A stretch of 64,000 nucleotides of DNA from Desulfovibrio sp. A2 (GCF_000226255.1 NZ_AGFG01000034.1:62001-126000); one strand, 5' to 3'; counted from the first letter of the stretch, positions 1-9,183 are shown. Notes: generated by a model from the letters alone, not told the origin. Numbers and translations are program-made.

Positions 1-1
1 G

Positions 2-766
2 CTGCACGGCGCGCACGCCGTGGTCAACCTGCTGGGCGAAAACATCGCGGGCGGCCGCTGGACCGCGCAGCGCAAGGCGCGCATCGTGGACAGCCGCGTG
101 GCGGCCGGACAGGCCGTGGCCGCGGCCCTCGGCTCGCTGCAGGCCTCCGGCGCGGGGCGTCCGGCGGTGCTGGTGCAGGCGTCGGCGGTGGGGTATTATG
201 GTGGTTGGCCAGACATGGCCACGGCCCCGAAATGCGGCGAAGCAGACCCGCCGGGCTCCGGCTTTCTGGCGGAAACCTGCGCGCGGTGGGAGGCTGCGTC
301 CGCTCCAGCCCAGGCCATGGGCGTGCGGCGCTGCGTGATCCGCAGCGGGGTGGTGCTGGGCGCGGGCGGCGCGCTGGCGCGCATGCTGCCCATCTTTCGC
401 GCGTGGCTGGGCGGTCCGCTGGGCAGCGGCAGGCAGCCCTTTCCGTGGATCCACCTGGCGGACGAGGTGGGGGCCATCCTGCACCTGCTGGATACACCGT
501 CCTGTTCCGGGCCCTACAACCTGGCCGCGCCGCAGGCCGTGGCCAACGCCGGGTTCTCGGCGGAGTTGAACCGCGCCGTGGGCCGCCCGTCCTGGCTGCC
601 CGCCCTGCCCGCGCCCGGCTTCGCCCTGCGGCTGGCCCTGGGCGAGATGGCGGACGAAGCCCTGCTGGCCGGACAGATTCCCCCGCCGGACCGGCTGGCC
701 GATTCCGGCTACGTCTTCCGGTTTCCCGCGCTGCGCGAGGCCCTGGCGGACCTGATGCGGCGCTGA
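2..766 (+). CDS. TIGR01777-type SDR epimerase, 3' part (5' end outside window)
   Basis: The reading frame is open from the first bases, so this is the C-terminal 254 or so residues of a longer gene. The visible part begins with a segment like the family motif VVNLAGENI (here VVNLLGENIAGGRW), followed by a Tyr-containing SAVGYYG motif, the SDR catalytic YxxxK-like region, and the family C-terminal domain with PNPVR-like substrate residues around the FPWIHLADEVGAILHLL segment. The family (YfcH/SDR39U1-like) binds NAD(P); physiological substrates are unknown. The GTG at position 20 is internal, because homology continues upstream of it. No start signal can be judged. The assignment to family is confident; the function is not. 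Confidence 0.85.
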   Translation: MHGAHAVVNLLGENIAGGRWTAQRKARIVDSRVAAGQAVAAALGSLQASGAGRPAVLVQASAVGYYGGWPDMATAPKCGEADPPGSGFLAETCARWEAASAPAQAMGVRRCVIRSGVVLGAGGALARMLPIFRAWLGGPLGSGRQPFPWIHLADEVGAILHLLDTPSCSGPYNLAAPQAVANAGFSAELNRAVGRPSWLPALPAPGFALRLALGEMADEALLAGQIPPPDRLADSGYVFRFPALREALADLMRR

Positions 767-872
767 CCACCCCGCCGGACGGCAGCCCGACGACATCCAA
801 ACGGCAATCCGCGCCCGCCGGAAGCGCACCGGCGGAACAGGCACGACATATTCACGAAGCTCCGGAGCGGGC

Positions 873-2309
873 ATGGCATATTGCAAGATACTGCTGGTCG
901 AGGACGAGGCCGTTTCGGCGCTGGACATGCGCCGTCGGCTGCGTTCGCTCGGCTACGGAGAACCGGTGCTGGCCACCGGCGGCGACGAGGCCGTGGAAAA
1001 GGCCCTGGCCGAACGGCCCGACCTCGTGCTGATGGACATCGTGCTCGGCGAAGGCACGGACGGCATCGACGCCGCCGGGCGCATCCTGGCCCGCCACCCC
1101 GTGCCGGTGATCTACATGACCGCCCATGAAGACCCGGAAATCCTCCAGCGCGCCAAGATCACCGAACCCTTCGGCTACCTGCTGAAACCCTTCGAGGACC
1201 GCGACCTGCGCACGTCCATCGAGATGGCGCTGTACAAGCACCAGATGGACCACGAAACCCGGCGCAAGGAACGCTGGTTCGCCACCACCCTGCGCTCCAT
1301 CGCCGACGCGGTGCTCACCGTGGACCGCCACGGCCGCATCACCTACATCAACGCCAGCGCGGAGGCCATGACCGGGGCGGACCACCATGCCTGCATCGAC
1401 CGCCATTTCGTCGACCACGTGGACATCCGCCCCGACGGCAACGGCCACCGCCTGCACGACCCCAACGAGCTGCTGGCCCAGCCGCCCGCCCCTGCCGCGG
1501 CGCATGCCCCGGCCCCCGCGCCGCCTCCCGTGCCTGCGCCCCCGGCCTTCATGGCCCCCTCGGCCGTGAGCGAGGCCTTCGTGCACGGGCCGGACGGCCG
1601 GGCGCACCCCATCGAGATGAGCGCCTCGCCCCTGGCGGACCCGGACGGCCGCCGCGTGGGCACGGTGCTGGTGTTCCGCGACATCACCGAGCGCCGCCAG
1701 TCGGAAGAAGCCCTGCGCAACAGCGTCGAAGATCTGCGCCGCACCCTGCGCCAGACCGTTTCCGCCCTGGCCACCGCCTCGGAAAAGCGCGATCCGTACA
1801 CGGCGGGGCACCAGGCCCGCGTGGCGGAACTGGCCCACGCCATGGCCGTGCGGGTGGGCCTTTCCGGCGACAGGCTGGAGGGGCTGCGCGTGGCGGGCAT
1901 GCTGCACGACATCGGCAAAATCCACATTCCGGCGGAAATACTGGCCAAGCCCACCCGCCTCAGCGACCTGGAAATGGGCATCATGCGCACCCACAGCCAG
2001 GTGGGCTACGACATCCTGAAGGAAATCGAATTTCCGTGGCCGGTGGCCCACATGGTGTTGCAGCACCACGAACGGCTGGACGGCACGGGCTACCCCAACG
2101 GCCTTTCGGGCGAATCCATCCTGCCGGAGGCGCGCATCCTGGCCGTGGCCGACGTGGTGGAGGCCATGTCGTCGCACCGGCCGTACCGCGCCTCGCTGGG
2201 CCTTGGCCCCGCCCTGGCCGAGATAGCGGCCGGGCGCGGCACGCGCTACGACCGCACCATGGTGGACGTGTGCGTCAGCCTGTTCCACGACGGCTTCGTG
2301 CTCTCCTGA
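873..2309 (+). CDS. Response regulator with PAS and HD-GYP domain (c-di-GMP phosphodiesterase)
   Basis: The 478-residue protein has an N-terminal receiver (residues 4-120, acidic pair E10/D11, phosphoacceptor D55 in LVLMDIVLG, Lys in LLKPFE), a PAS domain from about 130 interrupted by a Pro/Ala-rich loop (about 204-232), and a C-terminal HD-GYP domain. The metal/catalytic HD is in HDIGK (H345) and the GYP signature is complete (406-408, in GTGYPNG), so phosphodiesterase activity against c-di-GMP is expected. It lies 34 bp upstream of a sigma-54 activator with which it may be co-transcribed. The PAS insert is unusually long and low in complexity. Its cognate kinase is not in the window. Domain assignment is firm; enzymatic activity is inferred from intact residues. 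Confidence 0.93.
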   Translation: MAYCKILLVEDEAVSALDMRRRLRSLGYGEPVLATGGDEAVEKALAERPDLVLMDIVLGEGTDGIDAAGRILARHPVPVIYMTAHEDPEILQRAKITEPFGYLLKPFEDRDLRTSIEMALYKHQMDHETRRKERWFATTLRSIADAVLTVDRHGRITYINASAEAMTGADHHACIDRHFVDHVDIRPDGNGHRLHDPNELLAQPPAPAAAHAPAPAPPPVPAPPAFMAPSAVSEAFVHGPDGRAHPIEMSASPLADPDGRRVGTVLVFRDITERRQSEEALRNSVEDLRRTLRQTVSALATASEKRDPYTAGHQARVAELAHAMAVRVGLSGDRLEGLRVAGMLHDIGKIHIPAEILAKPTRLSDLEMGIMRTHSQVGYDILKEIEFPWPVAHMVLQHHERLDGTGYPNGLSGESILPEARILAVADVVEAMSSHRPYRASLGLGPALAEIAAGRGTRYDRTMVDVCVSLFHDGFVLS

Positions 2310-2343
2310 CCATCACCTTCCCGCACCAGCAAACGGACACCCC

Positions 2344-3816
2344 ATGCACGCCCGCATCCTGATCATCGACGACGAAGACGGCATCCGCTTCTCCCTGCGC
2401 GGCATTCTGGAAGACGAGGGCTTCGAGGTGCTCGAGGCCCCCAGCGGAGAGGACGGCCTGGCCTTGCTGGCCCGCGAGACCCCGGACCTGGTGTTCCTGG
2501 ACATCTGGATGCCCGGCATGGACGGCCTGGCCGTGCTGGACCAGTTGCACGCCCAGCGGCCCGACCTGCCGGTAATCATGATCTCCGGCCACGGCACCAT
2601 CGAAACGGCGGTCAACGCCATCCGCAAGGGCGCGCACGACTTCATCGAAAAGCCCCTGTCGCTGGAAAAGGTGCTCATCGCCACGCAGCGGGCCCTGGAA
2701 TACGGCGACCTGCGCCGCGAGAACGAGGCCCTGCGCGACAGCCTGCCCACGGCCCACGCCGACGAGATGAACGGCCGCTCGCCGGTGATGGAGGCCCTGC
2801 GCGGCCAGATCGCGCGGGTGGCCCCCACCGACGCCTGGGTGCTCATCACCGGTGAAAACGGCACCGGCAAGGAACTGGCGGCGCGGGCCATCCACGCGGG
2901 CAGCCGCCGGGCCGACCGGCCCCTGGTGGCCGTGAACTGCGCGGCCATTCCGGAAGAACTCATCGAAAGCGAACTGTTCGGCCACGAGAAGGGCGCGTTC
3001 ACCGGGGCGGACGCGGCCAAGGCGGGCAAGTTCGAGATGGCCCACAAGGGCACCCTGTTCCTGGACGAGATAGGCGACATGAGCCTGAAGACCCAGGCCA
3101 AGATACTGCGCATATTGCAAGAGCAGCAGTTCGAGCGGGTGGGCGGCCACCGCACCATGCGCGTGGACGTGCGGGTCATCGCCGCCACCAACAAGAACCT
3201 GGAGGACGAGATAGCGGCCGGAACCTTTCGCGAGGACCTCTACTACCGGTTGCGGGTGTTTCCGCTGGTGCTGCCCCCCCTGCGCGAACGCGAGGGGGAC
3301 GTGCCCCTGCTCATCGACCTGTTCGCGCAGCGCCTGGCTCGCGACTACGGCGTGCGCCCGGCCGCCTTCGCGCCCGACGCCATGGAGGCGCTCTCGCGCT
3401 ATCCGTGGCCCGGCAACGTGCGCGAGTTGCGCAACTTCGTGGAGCGCATGCTCATCCTGCACGCCGGGCTGGAGGTGACGCGGAACATGCTGCCCCCGGA
3501 ATTCCTGCCCCGCGCGGGCATGACGGGGGCGCGGACCGCGTGCGGCACGGAGGCCGGGCAGCGCCCGGGCATGGGACAGGAACAGTCCCACGACGCCTCC
3601 GGCGGCCCCGACATGCCCGGCGCGACGGATTTCGGGGCGCTGCTGGCCCCCGGCATGGACCTGAAGGCGGCCCGCGCCGCCTTCGAGGCGCACTACCTTG
3701 CCGCGCGCCTTGCCGAGTGCGGCGGCAACGTCACCCGGCTGGCCGAGGCCGTGGGCATCGAGCGCAGCCACCTGTACCGCAAGCTGAAGGGCTACAACAT
3801 CCAGACGGCCGACTGA
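2344..3816 (+). CDS. Sigma-54-dependent response regulator (NtrC/NtrX type)
   Basis: The 490-residue protein is a classic three-domain activator. The receiver has D9/D10, phosphoacceptor D53 in FLDIWMPG and K103-region EKP. The AAA+ domain has Walker A GENGTGKE near residue 170, the sigma-54 contact loop GAFTGA near 218-223 and Walker B LFLDEIGD. The C-terminus is a Fis-type helix-turn-helix (about 455-486, NVTRLAEAVGIERSHLYRKL). The receiver plus the spacing to the AAA+ domain resemble NtrX more than NtrC. It follows the HD-GYP regulator by 34 bp, and gpmA follows after 69 bp. Its targets cannot be read from this window; it could activate one of the sigma-54 promoters noted elsewhere, but nothing here shows that. 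Confidence 0.95.
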   Translation: MHARILIIDDEDGIRFSLRGILEDEGFEVLEAPSGEDGLALLARETPDLVFLDIWMPGMDGLAVLDQLHAQRPDLPVIMISGHGTIETAVNAIRKGAHDFIEKPLSLEKVLIATQRALEYGDLRRENEALRDSLPTAHADEMNGRSPVMEALRGQIARVAPTDAWVLITGENGTGKELAARAIHAGSRRADRPLVAVNCAAIPEELIESELFGHEKGAFTGADAAKAGKFEMAHKGTLFLDEIGDMSLKTQAKILRILQEQQFERVGGHRTMRVDVRVIAATNKNLEDEIAAGTFREDLYYRLRVFPLVLPPLREREGDVPLLIDLFAQRLARDYGVRPAAFAPDAMEALSRYPWPGNVRELRNFVERMLILHAGLEVTRNMLPPEFLPRAGMTGARTACGTEAGQRPGMGQEQSHDASGGPDMPGATDFGALLAPGMDLKAARAAFEAHYLAARLAECGGNVTRLAEAVGIERSHLYRKLKGYNIQTAD

Positions 3817-3885
3817 CGGGCGATCGCCTGACGCGACCGCCATGAGCCCGGCGCGCCAGACCGCACGCGGCCACGGGAGGGAAAC

Positions 3886-4635
3886 ATGCACACGCTGGTA
3901 CTTCTGCGCCACGGGCAAAGCGCCTGGAACCTGGAAAACCGCTTCACCGGCTGGACCGACGTGGACCTTTCGCCCGAGGGCGAGCAGGAGGCCCGCGACG
4001 CGGCGCGCCTGATCGCCGACGAAGGGCTGGCCTTCGACGTCTGCCATACCTCGGTGCTTACCCGGGCCATCCGCACCCTGCACGTCGTGCAGCACGAACT
4101 GGGGCTGTCCTGGCTGCCGGTGCACAAGCACTGGCGGCTCAACGAACGCCACTACGGCGCATTGCAGGGCCTCGACAAGGCGGAAACCGCCGCCCGCTTC
4201 GGCGAGGACCAGGTGTTCGAATGGCGGCGCAGCTACGACACCCCGCCCCCGCCCCTGCCCCCCGACGACCCGCGCAACCCGGCCGGCGACGCACGCTACG
4301 CCAGCCTCGCGCCCGACGTGCTGCCCGCCAGCGAAAGCCTGAAGGAAACCGTGGCCCGCGTGCTGCCCTACTGGCACGACGTCATCGCGCCGCAGGTGCT
4401 GGCTGGGCAGCGGGTGCTGGTGGCGGCCCACGGCAACAGCCTGCGCGCGCTGGTCATGCACCTGGACGGCATGACCCAGGAGGCCATCACAAAACTGAAC
4501 ATCCCCACCGGGCTGCCGCTGGTCTACACCCTGGACGAAAAGCTGCGCCCGCTGGGCCGCCGCTACCTGGGGGACGCGGCCGTGGCAGAAGCCAAGGCCA
4601 GGGCCGTGGCCGCGCAGGGAACGGCAAAAAAATAA
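3886..4635 (+). CDS. gpmA: 2,3-bisphosphoglycerate-dependent phosphoglycerate mutase
   Basis: The enzyme interconverts 3- and 2-phosphoglycerate in glycolysis and gluconeogenesis through a phosphohistidine intermediate. The 249-residue length is typical of the dPGM family. The N-terminal RHGQSAWN carries the phosphorylated His (H9), followed by the family stretch [12 protein letters not shown]; the second catalytic His is in [11 protein letters not shown] near residue 185, and the acid/base Glu is in [10 protein letters not shown] purine-rich GGAGGG sits just before the ATG. It lies downstream of the NtrX-like regulator on the same strand. A run of ten G residues (4646-4655) follows the stop. 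Function is certain from sequence. Confidence 0.97.
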   Translation: MHTLVLLRHGQSAWNLENRFTGWTDVDLSPEGEQEARDAARLIADEGLAFDVCHTSVLTRAIRTLHVVQHELGLSWLPVHKHWRLNERHYGALQGLDKAETAARFGEDQVFEWRRSYDTPPPPLPPDDPRNPAGDARYASLAPDVLPASESLKETVARVLPYWHDVIAPQVLAGQRVLVAAHGNSLRALVMHLDGMTQEAITKLNIPTGLPLVYTLDEKLRPLGRRYLGDAAVAEAKARAVAAQGTAKK

Positions 4636-4849
4636 GGGGGGCAGCGGGGGGGGGGCCAGCGGCAATCTCCGTGACGCAATGCATGGAGCGGCGGCGCACG
4701 GCTCGCCACGTCTCATAGACTGTGCTATGCTTGCGGGCGGAGCATTCCGCGCAGCCCGTACCGCCAGGACCGGGCACACCCCGGTGGCGGCGGGCGGGCC
4801 GTTGCGGGCGGCTTGCCGCGAATGGCAGCGACATCGGCGACCGTTCACG
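4636..4849. other. Intergenic region after gpmA with a G10 tract
   Basis: No supportable gene is seen between gpmA and the receiver-TPR gene. The only striking item is an uninterrupted run of ten G residues at 4646-4655 soon after the gpmA stop, preceded by GGGGGG at 4636-4641. Such tracts are prone to slippage and sequencing error. No clear terminator hairpin is apparent. Confidence 0.6.
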
Positions 4850-4878
4850 TTGACAAGCCCCGGAGGCATACCTACCGT
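4850..4878 (+). promoter_or_regulatory. Candidate sigma-70 promoter for the receiver-TPR gene
   Basis: A perfect -35 box TTGACA (4850-4855) is followed after 17 bp by TACCGT (4873-4878), about 80 bp upstream of the start codon at 4958. The -10 matches consensus at only half its positions, so the call is moderate. Confidence 0.45.
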
Positions 4879-4957
4879 TCCACACCGCGCCCGGAGCGGA
4901 TGACACACTCAGAGGCCAGCGCCCTCGGCGGGGGGAAGCGTGCCGCAAGGAGCAAGC

Positions 4958-6322
4958 ATGGCGAGCAACATCAACCTCAAGCTCAAGCAGAAGCAATACG
5001 AGAGCACGGTGGTCGAGTTCATCAACGAGAAGAAGGGGTACTTCCTCGTGGTGAGCGACGACCAGAACTTCATCTCGCTGTTGCGCAACACGGTGACCAA
5101 ACATCTCGCCATCACCACCGACGCCATCTCCGTGGTCACCAACACCGACTACATCATCAAGTCCATCCGCGACGTCTCCATGCGCAAGAAGAACGTGCTG
5201 GTGTTCATGGAGCGGATGATCGAAGGGCGCGATACGGGCATCCTGGTCCGGCAGGTCAAGAACGCCTACTCGGACGTGAAGATCATCATCCTCACCGGCG
5301 AGACGGAACGGCAGCGCCTGGTGCTGCTGCACGAGATCGGCGCGGACAACTTCATCAGCAAGCCCATCTCCATCAACACGTTGATCGAAAAGATCGCCTT
5401 CACCATCAAGCCGCAGGGCAAGCTGGGCCAGCTCATCGACACCGCCCGGGCCATGGTGCAGCAGGGCTCGCACGAAAGCGCACTGAAGGTGTGCCGCAAG
5501 ATATTGGAACTGAAGCCCAACAGCGCCGCCGGGCTGCTGGTCATGGGTGACGCCTACCAGGCGCTGGGCAAGATGGATCGCGCCCGCGAATGCTTCGAAG
5601 AGGCCAGCCGCAACGCCGACCTGTACCTGGAGCCACTGAAGAAGCTGGCCGACCTGAACAAGCAGATCGGCGACAGCGAAGCCCAGCTGGGCTACCTGGA
5701 AAAGCTCGACCGCCTCTCGCCCCTCAACGTGGAACGCAAGGTGGACATGGGCGAGATCCACGTGGAAATGGGCAACCAGGAAAAGGCCGAGGAACTGTTC
5801 GAACTGGCCGTCACCCAGGCCACGCGCGAGGCCATGGCCTACATCGGCGACATTTCCGAGCGTATCGCCAGCATCTACAGCGAGCGCGACCCGGAACGGG
5901 CGGAACGATTCCTGCGCAAGGCGCTGGACGCCAAGGGCGACATGCTGGACCGCAGCGACCTTGGCACCTTCAACCGCCTGGGCATCGCCCTGCGCAAGCA
6001 GGGCAAGTGGCGCGAGGCCACCATAGAATACCAGAAGGCCCTGCGCGTGGCCCCGGACGACGAAAACCTGTTCTACAACATGTCCATGGCCTTCGCCGAG
6101 GGCAAGGAATTCCGCGAGGCGCGCGCCAACATGCTGAAGGCCATGACCATCAACCCCGACCTGCCCCGGCGCGACAAGACCATCGCGTTCAACATGGGCC
6201 TCGTGTTCATGCGGGCGGGCGGGCGCGACTACGCCGAACGCTGCCTGCGCGTGGCGCTGGAACTGGACCCCGACTTCGATCTCGCGCGCCAGGCCCTGGA
6301 ACGGCTGGGGCAACAGGGCTGA
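4958..6322 (+). CDS. Receiver-like domain fused to TPR repeats
   Basis: The 454-residue protein begins at ATG 4958, chosen because AAGGAG lies seven bases upstream; the in-frame GTG at 4940 precedes that site. Residues 27-145 form a CheY-like receiver with D34/D35, T113 and K135 in place, but the phosphoacceptor Asp is replaced by Glu (E85 in VFMERMIEG). Residues from about 165 to the end are TPR repeats (for example ALKVCRKILELKPNSAAGLL and later LAPDDENLFYNMSMAF-type helices) that mediate protein-protein contact. This architecture is common in Desulfovibrionaceae, partner unknown. The Glu substitution suggests a permanently 'on' or non-phosphorylated receiver. The gene is apparently monocistronic between its promoter and a terminator. 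Confidence 0.88.
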   Translation: MASNINLKLKQKQYESTVVEFINEKKGYFLVVSDDQNFISLLRNTVTKHLAITTDAISVVTNTDYIIKSIRDVSMRKKNVLVFMERMIEGRDTGILVRQVKNAYSDVKIIILTGETERQRLVLLHEIGADNFISKPISINTLIEKIAFTIKPQGKLGQLIDTARAMVQQGSHESALKVCRKILELKPNSAAGLLVMGDAYQALGKMDRARECFEEASRNADLYLEPLKKLADLNKQIGDSEAQLGYLEKLDRLSPLNVERKVDMGEIHVEMGNQEKAEELFELAVTQATREAMAYIGDISERIASIYSERDPERAERFLRKALDAKGDMLDRSDLGTFNRLGIALRKQGKWREATIEYQKALRVAPDDENLFYNMSMAFAEGKEFREARANMLKAMTINPDLPRRDKTIAFNMGLVFMRAGGRDYAERCLRVALELDPDFDLARQALERLGQQG

Positions 6323-6349
6323 CCCGGTTGCCGACCAAACCGCCGAACC

Positions 6350-6378
6350 AAAGGGGGCCTGCACGGGTCCCCTTTTTT
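6350..6378 (+). terminator. Rho-independent terminator after receiver-TPR gene
   Basis: An AAAGGGG arm pairs with CCCCTTTT across a short GC loop and is followed by a run of six T, 28 bp after the stop codon. Confidence 0.75.
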
Positions 6379-6383
6379 GCTGG

Positions 6384-6412
6384 TTGCAATCCGGACTGCT
6401 TTTCCATATGCT
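6384..6412 (+). promoter_or_regulatory. Candidate sigma-70 promoter for the DUF39 gene
   Basis: TTGCAA (6384-6389), a 17-bp spacer and TATGCT (6407-6412) lie between the preceding terminator and the start at 6466. Both boxes match consensus at four or more positions. Confidence 0.5.
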
Positions 6413-6465
6413 GATATCCTGATTTATCGAAACGGCGCGACGCGCCACCAACGGAGGTTAGCAAG

Positions 6466-7638
6466 ATGGCGAGTTTCAAGGTGAACAAGACGATCGCGGA
6501 AATCAACGAGCGCATCCGCCAGGGCAAGGCCGTGGTGCTGAATGCCGAGGAGATGACCGAGGCCGTCCGTCGAATGGGCAAGGAAAAGGCCGCCCGCGAA
6601 ATCGACGTCGTCACCACCGGGACTTTCTCGCCCATGTGCTCCTCCGGGCTGCTCTTCAACATCGGCCAGCAGGACCCTCCCACGCTCAAGACCGCCAAGG
6701 TCTGGATGAACGACGTGCCCGCCTACGCGGGGCTTGCCGCCGTGGACTCCTACCTGGGCGCCACCGAACCCACCGAGGACGACCCGCTGAACAAGGTCTA
6801 CCCCGGCCGGTTCAAGTACGGCGGCGGCCACGTCATCGAAGACTTGGTGCGCGGCAAGGCCGTGCACCTGCGGGCCGAGGCCTACGGAACGGACTGCTAC
6901 CCGCGCAAGTCGCTGGACAAGAAGATCACCCTGTCCGAGCTGCCCTACGCGCACCTGCTGAACCCGCGCAACTGCTACCAGAACTACAACGCGGCCGTGA
7001 ACCTGACGAGCCGCATCATCTACACGTACATGGGCCCGCTGAAGCCCAACCTGCGCAACGTCAACTTCGCCACGGCGGGCCGCATCTCGCCGCTGTTCAA
7101 CGACCCGCTGTTCCGCACCATCGGCCTTGGCACCCGCATATTCCTGGGCGGCGGCACGGGGTACGTTCTTGGGGCGGGCACGCAGCACGTGGCCGCGCCC
7201 AAGCGCACCGAACGCGGCCTGCCGCTTTCCCCGGCGGGCACTCTGATGCTGAAGGGCGACCTGAAGGGCATGAACCCGCGCTACCTGCGCGGCCTCTCGT
7301 TCCTTGGCTACGGCTGCTCGCTGGCGGTGGGCGTGGGCATTCCCATCCCCATCCTGAACGAGGAAATCGCCTGGTTCACCGGGGTGGACGACAGCGACAT
7401 CCAGATGCCGGTCAAGGATTACGGGCACGATTACCCCAACTGCCTGCCGCGGGTCATTCAGCACGTGACCTACGAAGACCTGAAGAGCGGCGAGGTTGAG
7501 ATCATGGGCAAGAAGGTGGAAACCGTGCCCATGACCAGCTACCCGCTGTCGCTGGAAGTGGCCAACACGCTGAAGTCGTGGATCGAAAAGGGCGAATTCC
7601 TGCTTACCGAGCCGGTGGAACTGCTGCCCTCGGCGTAA
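6466..7638 (+). CDS. DUF39 homocysteine biosynthesis protein
   Basis: The 390-residue protein belongs to the DUF39/COG1900 family. In methanogens and sulfate reducers this family is genetically linked to making homocysteine from aspartate semialdehyde and sulfide, replacing the classical acyl-homoserine route. Family hallmarks visible here are the N-terminal GTFSPMCSSG cysteine motif, GGGTGYVLGAGTQH in the middle, and the Gly-rich SFLGYGCSLAVGVGIPIPIL segment with a conserved Cys. In methanogens it works with a ferredoxin-like partner (often NIL-ferredoxin); none is adjacent here. GGAGG precedes the ATG. The gene sits alone between a promoter and a strong terminator. Family assignment is confident; the exact chemistry is still debated. 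Confidence 0.9.
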   Translation: MASFKVNKTIAEINERIRQGKAVVLNAEEMTEAVRRMGKEKAAREIDVVTTGTFSPMCSSGLLFNIGQQDPPTLKTAKVWMNDVPAYAGLAAVDSYLGATEPTEDDPLNKVYPGRFKYGGGHVIEDLVRGKAVHLRAEAYGTDCYPRKSLDKKITLSELPYAHLLNPRNCYQNYNAAVNLTSRIIYTYMGPLKPNLRNVNFATAGRISPLFNDPLFRTIGLGTRIFLGGGTGYVLGAGTQHVAAPKRTERGLPLSPAGTLMLKGDLKGMNPRYLRGLSFLGYGCSLAVGVGIPIPILNEEIAWFTGVDDSDIQMPVKDYGHDYPNCLPRVIQHVTYEDLKSGEVEIMGKKVETVPMTSYPLSLEVANTLKSWIEKGEFLLTEPVELLPSA

Positions 7639-7671
7639 GGATTTCCCCCGAATCACGCACACGCACTGAAC

Positions 7672-7720
7672 AACCCGCCGGACGCGCGCAAACAACGCGC
7701 ACCCGGCGGGTTTCGTTTTT
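7672..7720 (+). terminator. Rho-independent terminator after DUF39 gene
   Basis: The arms AACCCGCCGG (7672-7681) and CCGGCGGGTT (7703-7712) pair perfectly across a loop of about 21 bases and lead into TTTCGTTTTT. It lies 34 bp after the stop codon. Confidence 0.85.
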
Positions 7721-8168
7721 CGGTTGGCGGGGCTTGCCACAATGAAACTGCCTGCGGCTCGGTCTTATTCCCAACGGCAATCTTGCCGATCGGCATGGCG
7801 GGCACTACATCTTTGCGTGGCGTCCCCGCAACACGCGCGGACCCCCTAGCTTTCGACCCATGGTTGTTCTCTTCCTGTCCGGCAATTGCCTTTCTTCCTT
7901 ATACTCCGCGCCGGTCTTCCGGCGCGGATGGCTGTGCGGGCAGAATGCGAGAAATTACGTTTTTTTGTGGCCGGGCAAGGCGGCGCGCGATTTCCGCGCT
8001 GAGATCGGCAGCCGTTGGACGAGCGCAAAACGCGAGTCCTACGGATGGCGAAAGCAACGCTGTACTGGCGTACGTGAGCAGCGGAAATCAAGCGCCAACG
8101 CCGCCCGGCCCAAAAAGGCGAATTTCGACGGCAGGCTGCACGCGCACCTTCAGGCCCAGACACACCGC
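7721..8168. other. Non-coding stretch with a strong hairpin at 7905-7928
   Basis: No convincing coding signal is seen before the LarE-like start at 8169. A perfect 10-bp stem, TCCGCGCCGG and CCGGCGCGGA around a TCTT loop, lies at 7905-7928. It lacks a T tail, so it is not a standard terminator, and it could be part of a leader or small RNA. A T7 run occurs near 7961-7967. Confidence 0.5.
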
Positions 8169-8981
8169 ATGACCAGCATCGCCCCCCAGCGCACCAACAC
8201 GCCCCCCGACGCCCTGCCCCCTGACCTGCTGCGCCTGCTGGCCACCATGCCGGACCTCGCCGTGGCCCTTTCCGGCGGGCTGGACAGCCGCTTCCTGACC
8301 CACGCCGCCCTGCTGGCAGGCTGCTGCGTCACCGCCCTGCACATCACCGGCCCGCACATGCCCCCCCGCGAAACGGAAGAAGCCCGCCGCTGGGCCACCG
8401 CGCGCGGGGCCACCTTCACCGCCGTGCCGCTGGACCCGCTGACCATCCCGGCCATCGCGGCGGGCGACCGCGACCGCTGCTACCACTGCAAGCACGCAGC
8501 CTTCACTGCCCTGCTCGCCAAGACCGCGCCCCTGCCCCTGTGCGACGGCACCAACGCTGACGACCTGACCGCCCACCGCCCCGGCCTGCGCGCCCTGCGC
8601 GAACTGGCCGTCCGCTCGCCGCTCGCCGAGGCGGGCCTGTCCAAGACCGACATCCGCACCCTGGCCGCGCGCACCGGCATGGACCGCCCGGACCAGGCCG
8701 CCCGCCCCTGCCTGCTCACCCGGCTGGCCTACGGCATGCCCCCCCACGCGGCCATCCTGGCCCGCCTGGCCGCCGCCGAAGGCGAACTGGAAGACCTTGG
8801 CCTGTGGGACTTCCGCCTGCGCCTTGCGCCAAACTCCCCGCCCCGCCTGCAACTGGGCCCGGCGCACGCGGCGCTTTCCCCGGCCCGGCGCGACGCCCTG
8901 CGCCCGGTCCTTGCCCGGCACGGCTTTGGCGATGCCGCCATCGACGCGGACGGCCCGGTAAGCGGCTACTTCGACCGCTGA
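8169..8981 (+). CDS. LarE-like ATP-dependent sulfur transferase (PP-loop)
   Basis: The 270-residue start at ATG 8169 is preferred because the upstream in-frame extension has no family similarity. The protein carries the PP-loop ATP pyrophosphatase motif SGGLDS (35-40), the RCYHCK motif (C104, C107) and a third Cys in RPCLLTR (C181). LarE proteins insert sulfur into pyridinium-3,5-biscarboxylic acid mononucleotide to make the nickel-pincer cofactor. In the single-Cys type the Cys at the third position is sacrificed. Enzymes with all three Cys, as here, have been reported to hold a [4Fe-4S] cluster and turn over. No larB, larC or larA is adjacent, so the pathway link is by family only; other PP-loop sulfur transferases remain possible. 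Confidence 0.8.
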   Translation: MTSIAPQRTNTPPDALPPDLLRLLATMPDLAVALSGGLDSRFLTHAALLAGCCVTALHITGPHMPPRETEEARRWATARGATFTAVPLDPLTIPAIAAGDRDRCYHCKHAAFTALLAKTAPLPLCDGTNADDLTAHRPGLRALRELAVRSPLAEAGLSKTDIRTLAARTGMDRPDQAARPCLLTRLAYGMPPHAAILARLAAAEGELEDLGLWDFRLRLAPNSPPRLQLGPAHAALSPARRDALRPVLARHGFGDAAIDADGPVSGYFDR

Positions 8982-9183
8982 GCCGGTCAGCAAAGGGGGC
9001 CGGTCAACCAGCGGCAAAACCCGGTCGGCGACGGGCTCGGCCGCATCCGGGCCCGCCCCCCGATCGCCCGCCCGCACTCAAGCCTTGCCCAACCCGCATC
9101 CACCCCGCGCGCGCCACTGGACAAAACCCACGGTTCGCGATAGGTGGTCCCTCTTATCTCACGCGATTTCACGGAGGAGTCCC

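Noticed and set aside
2275..4908. Long minus-strand frame opposite the NtrX-like regulator and gpmA
   Set aside because: It lacks domains and is explained by third-position GC bias in the plus-strand genes.
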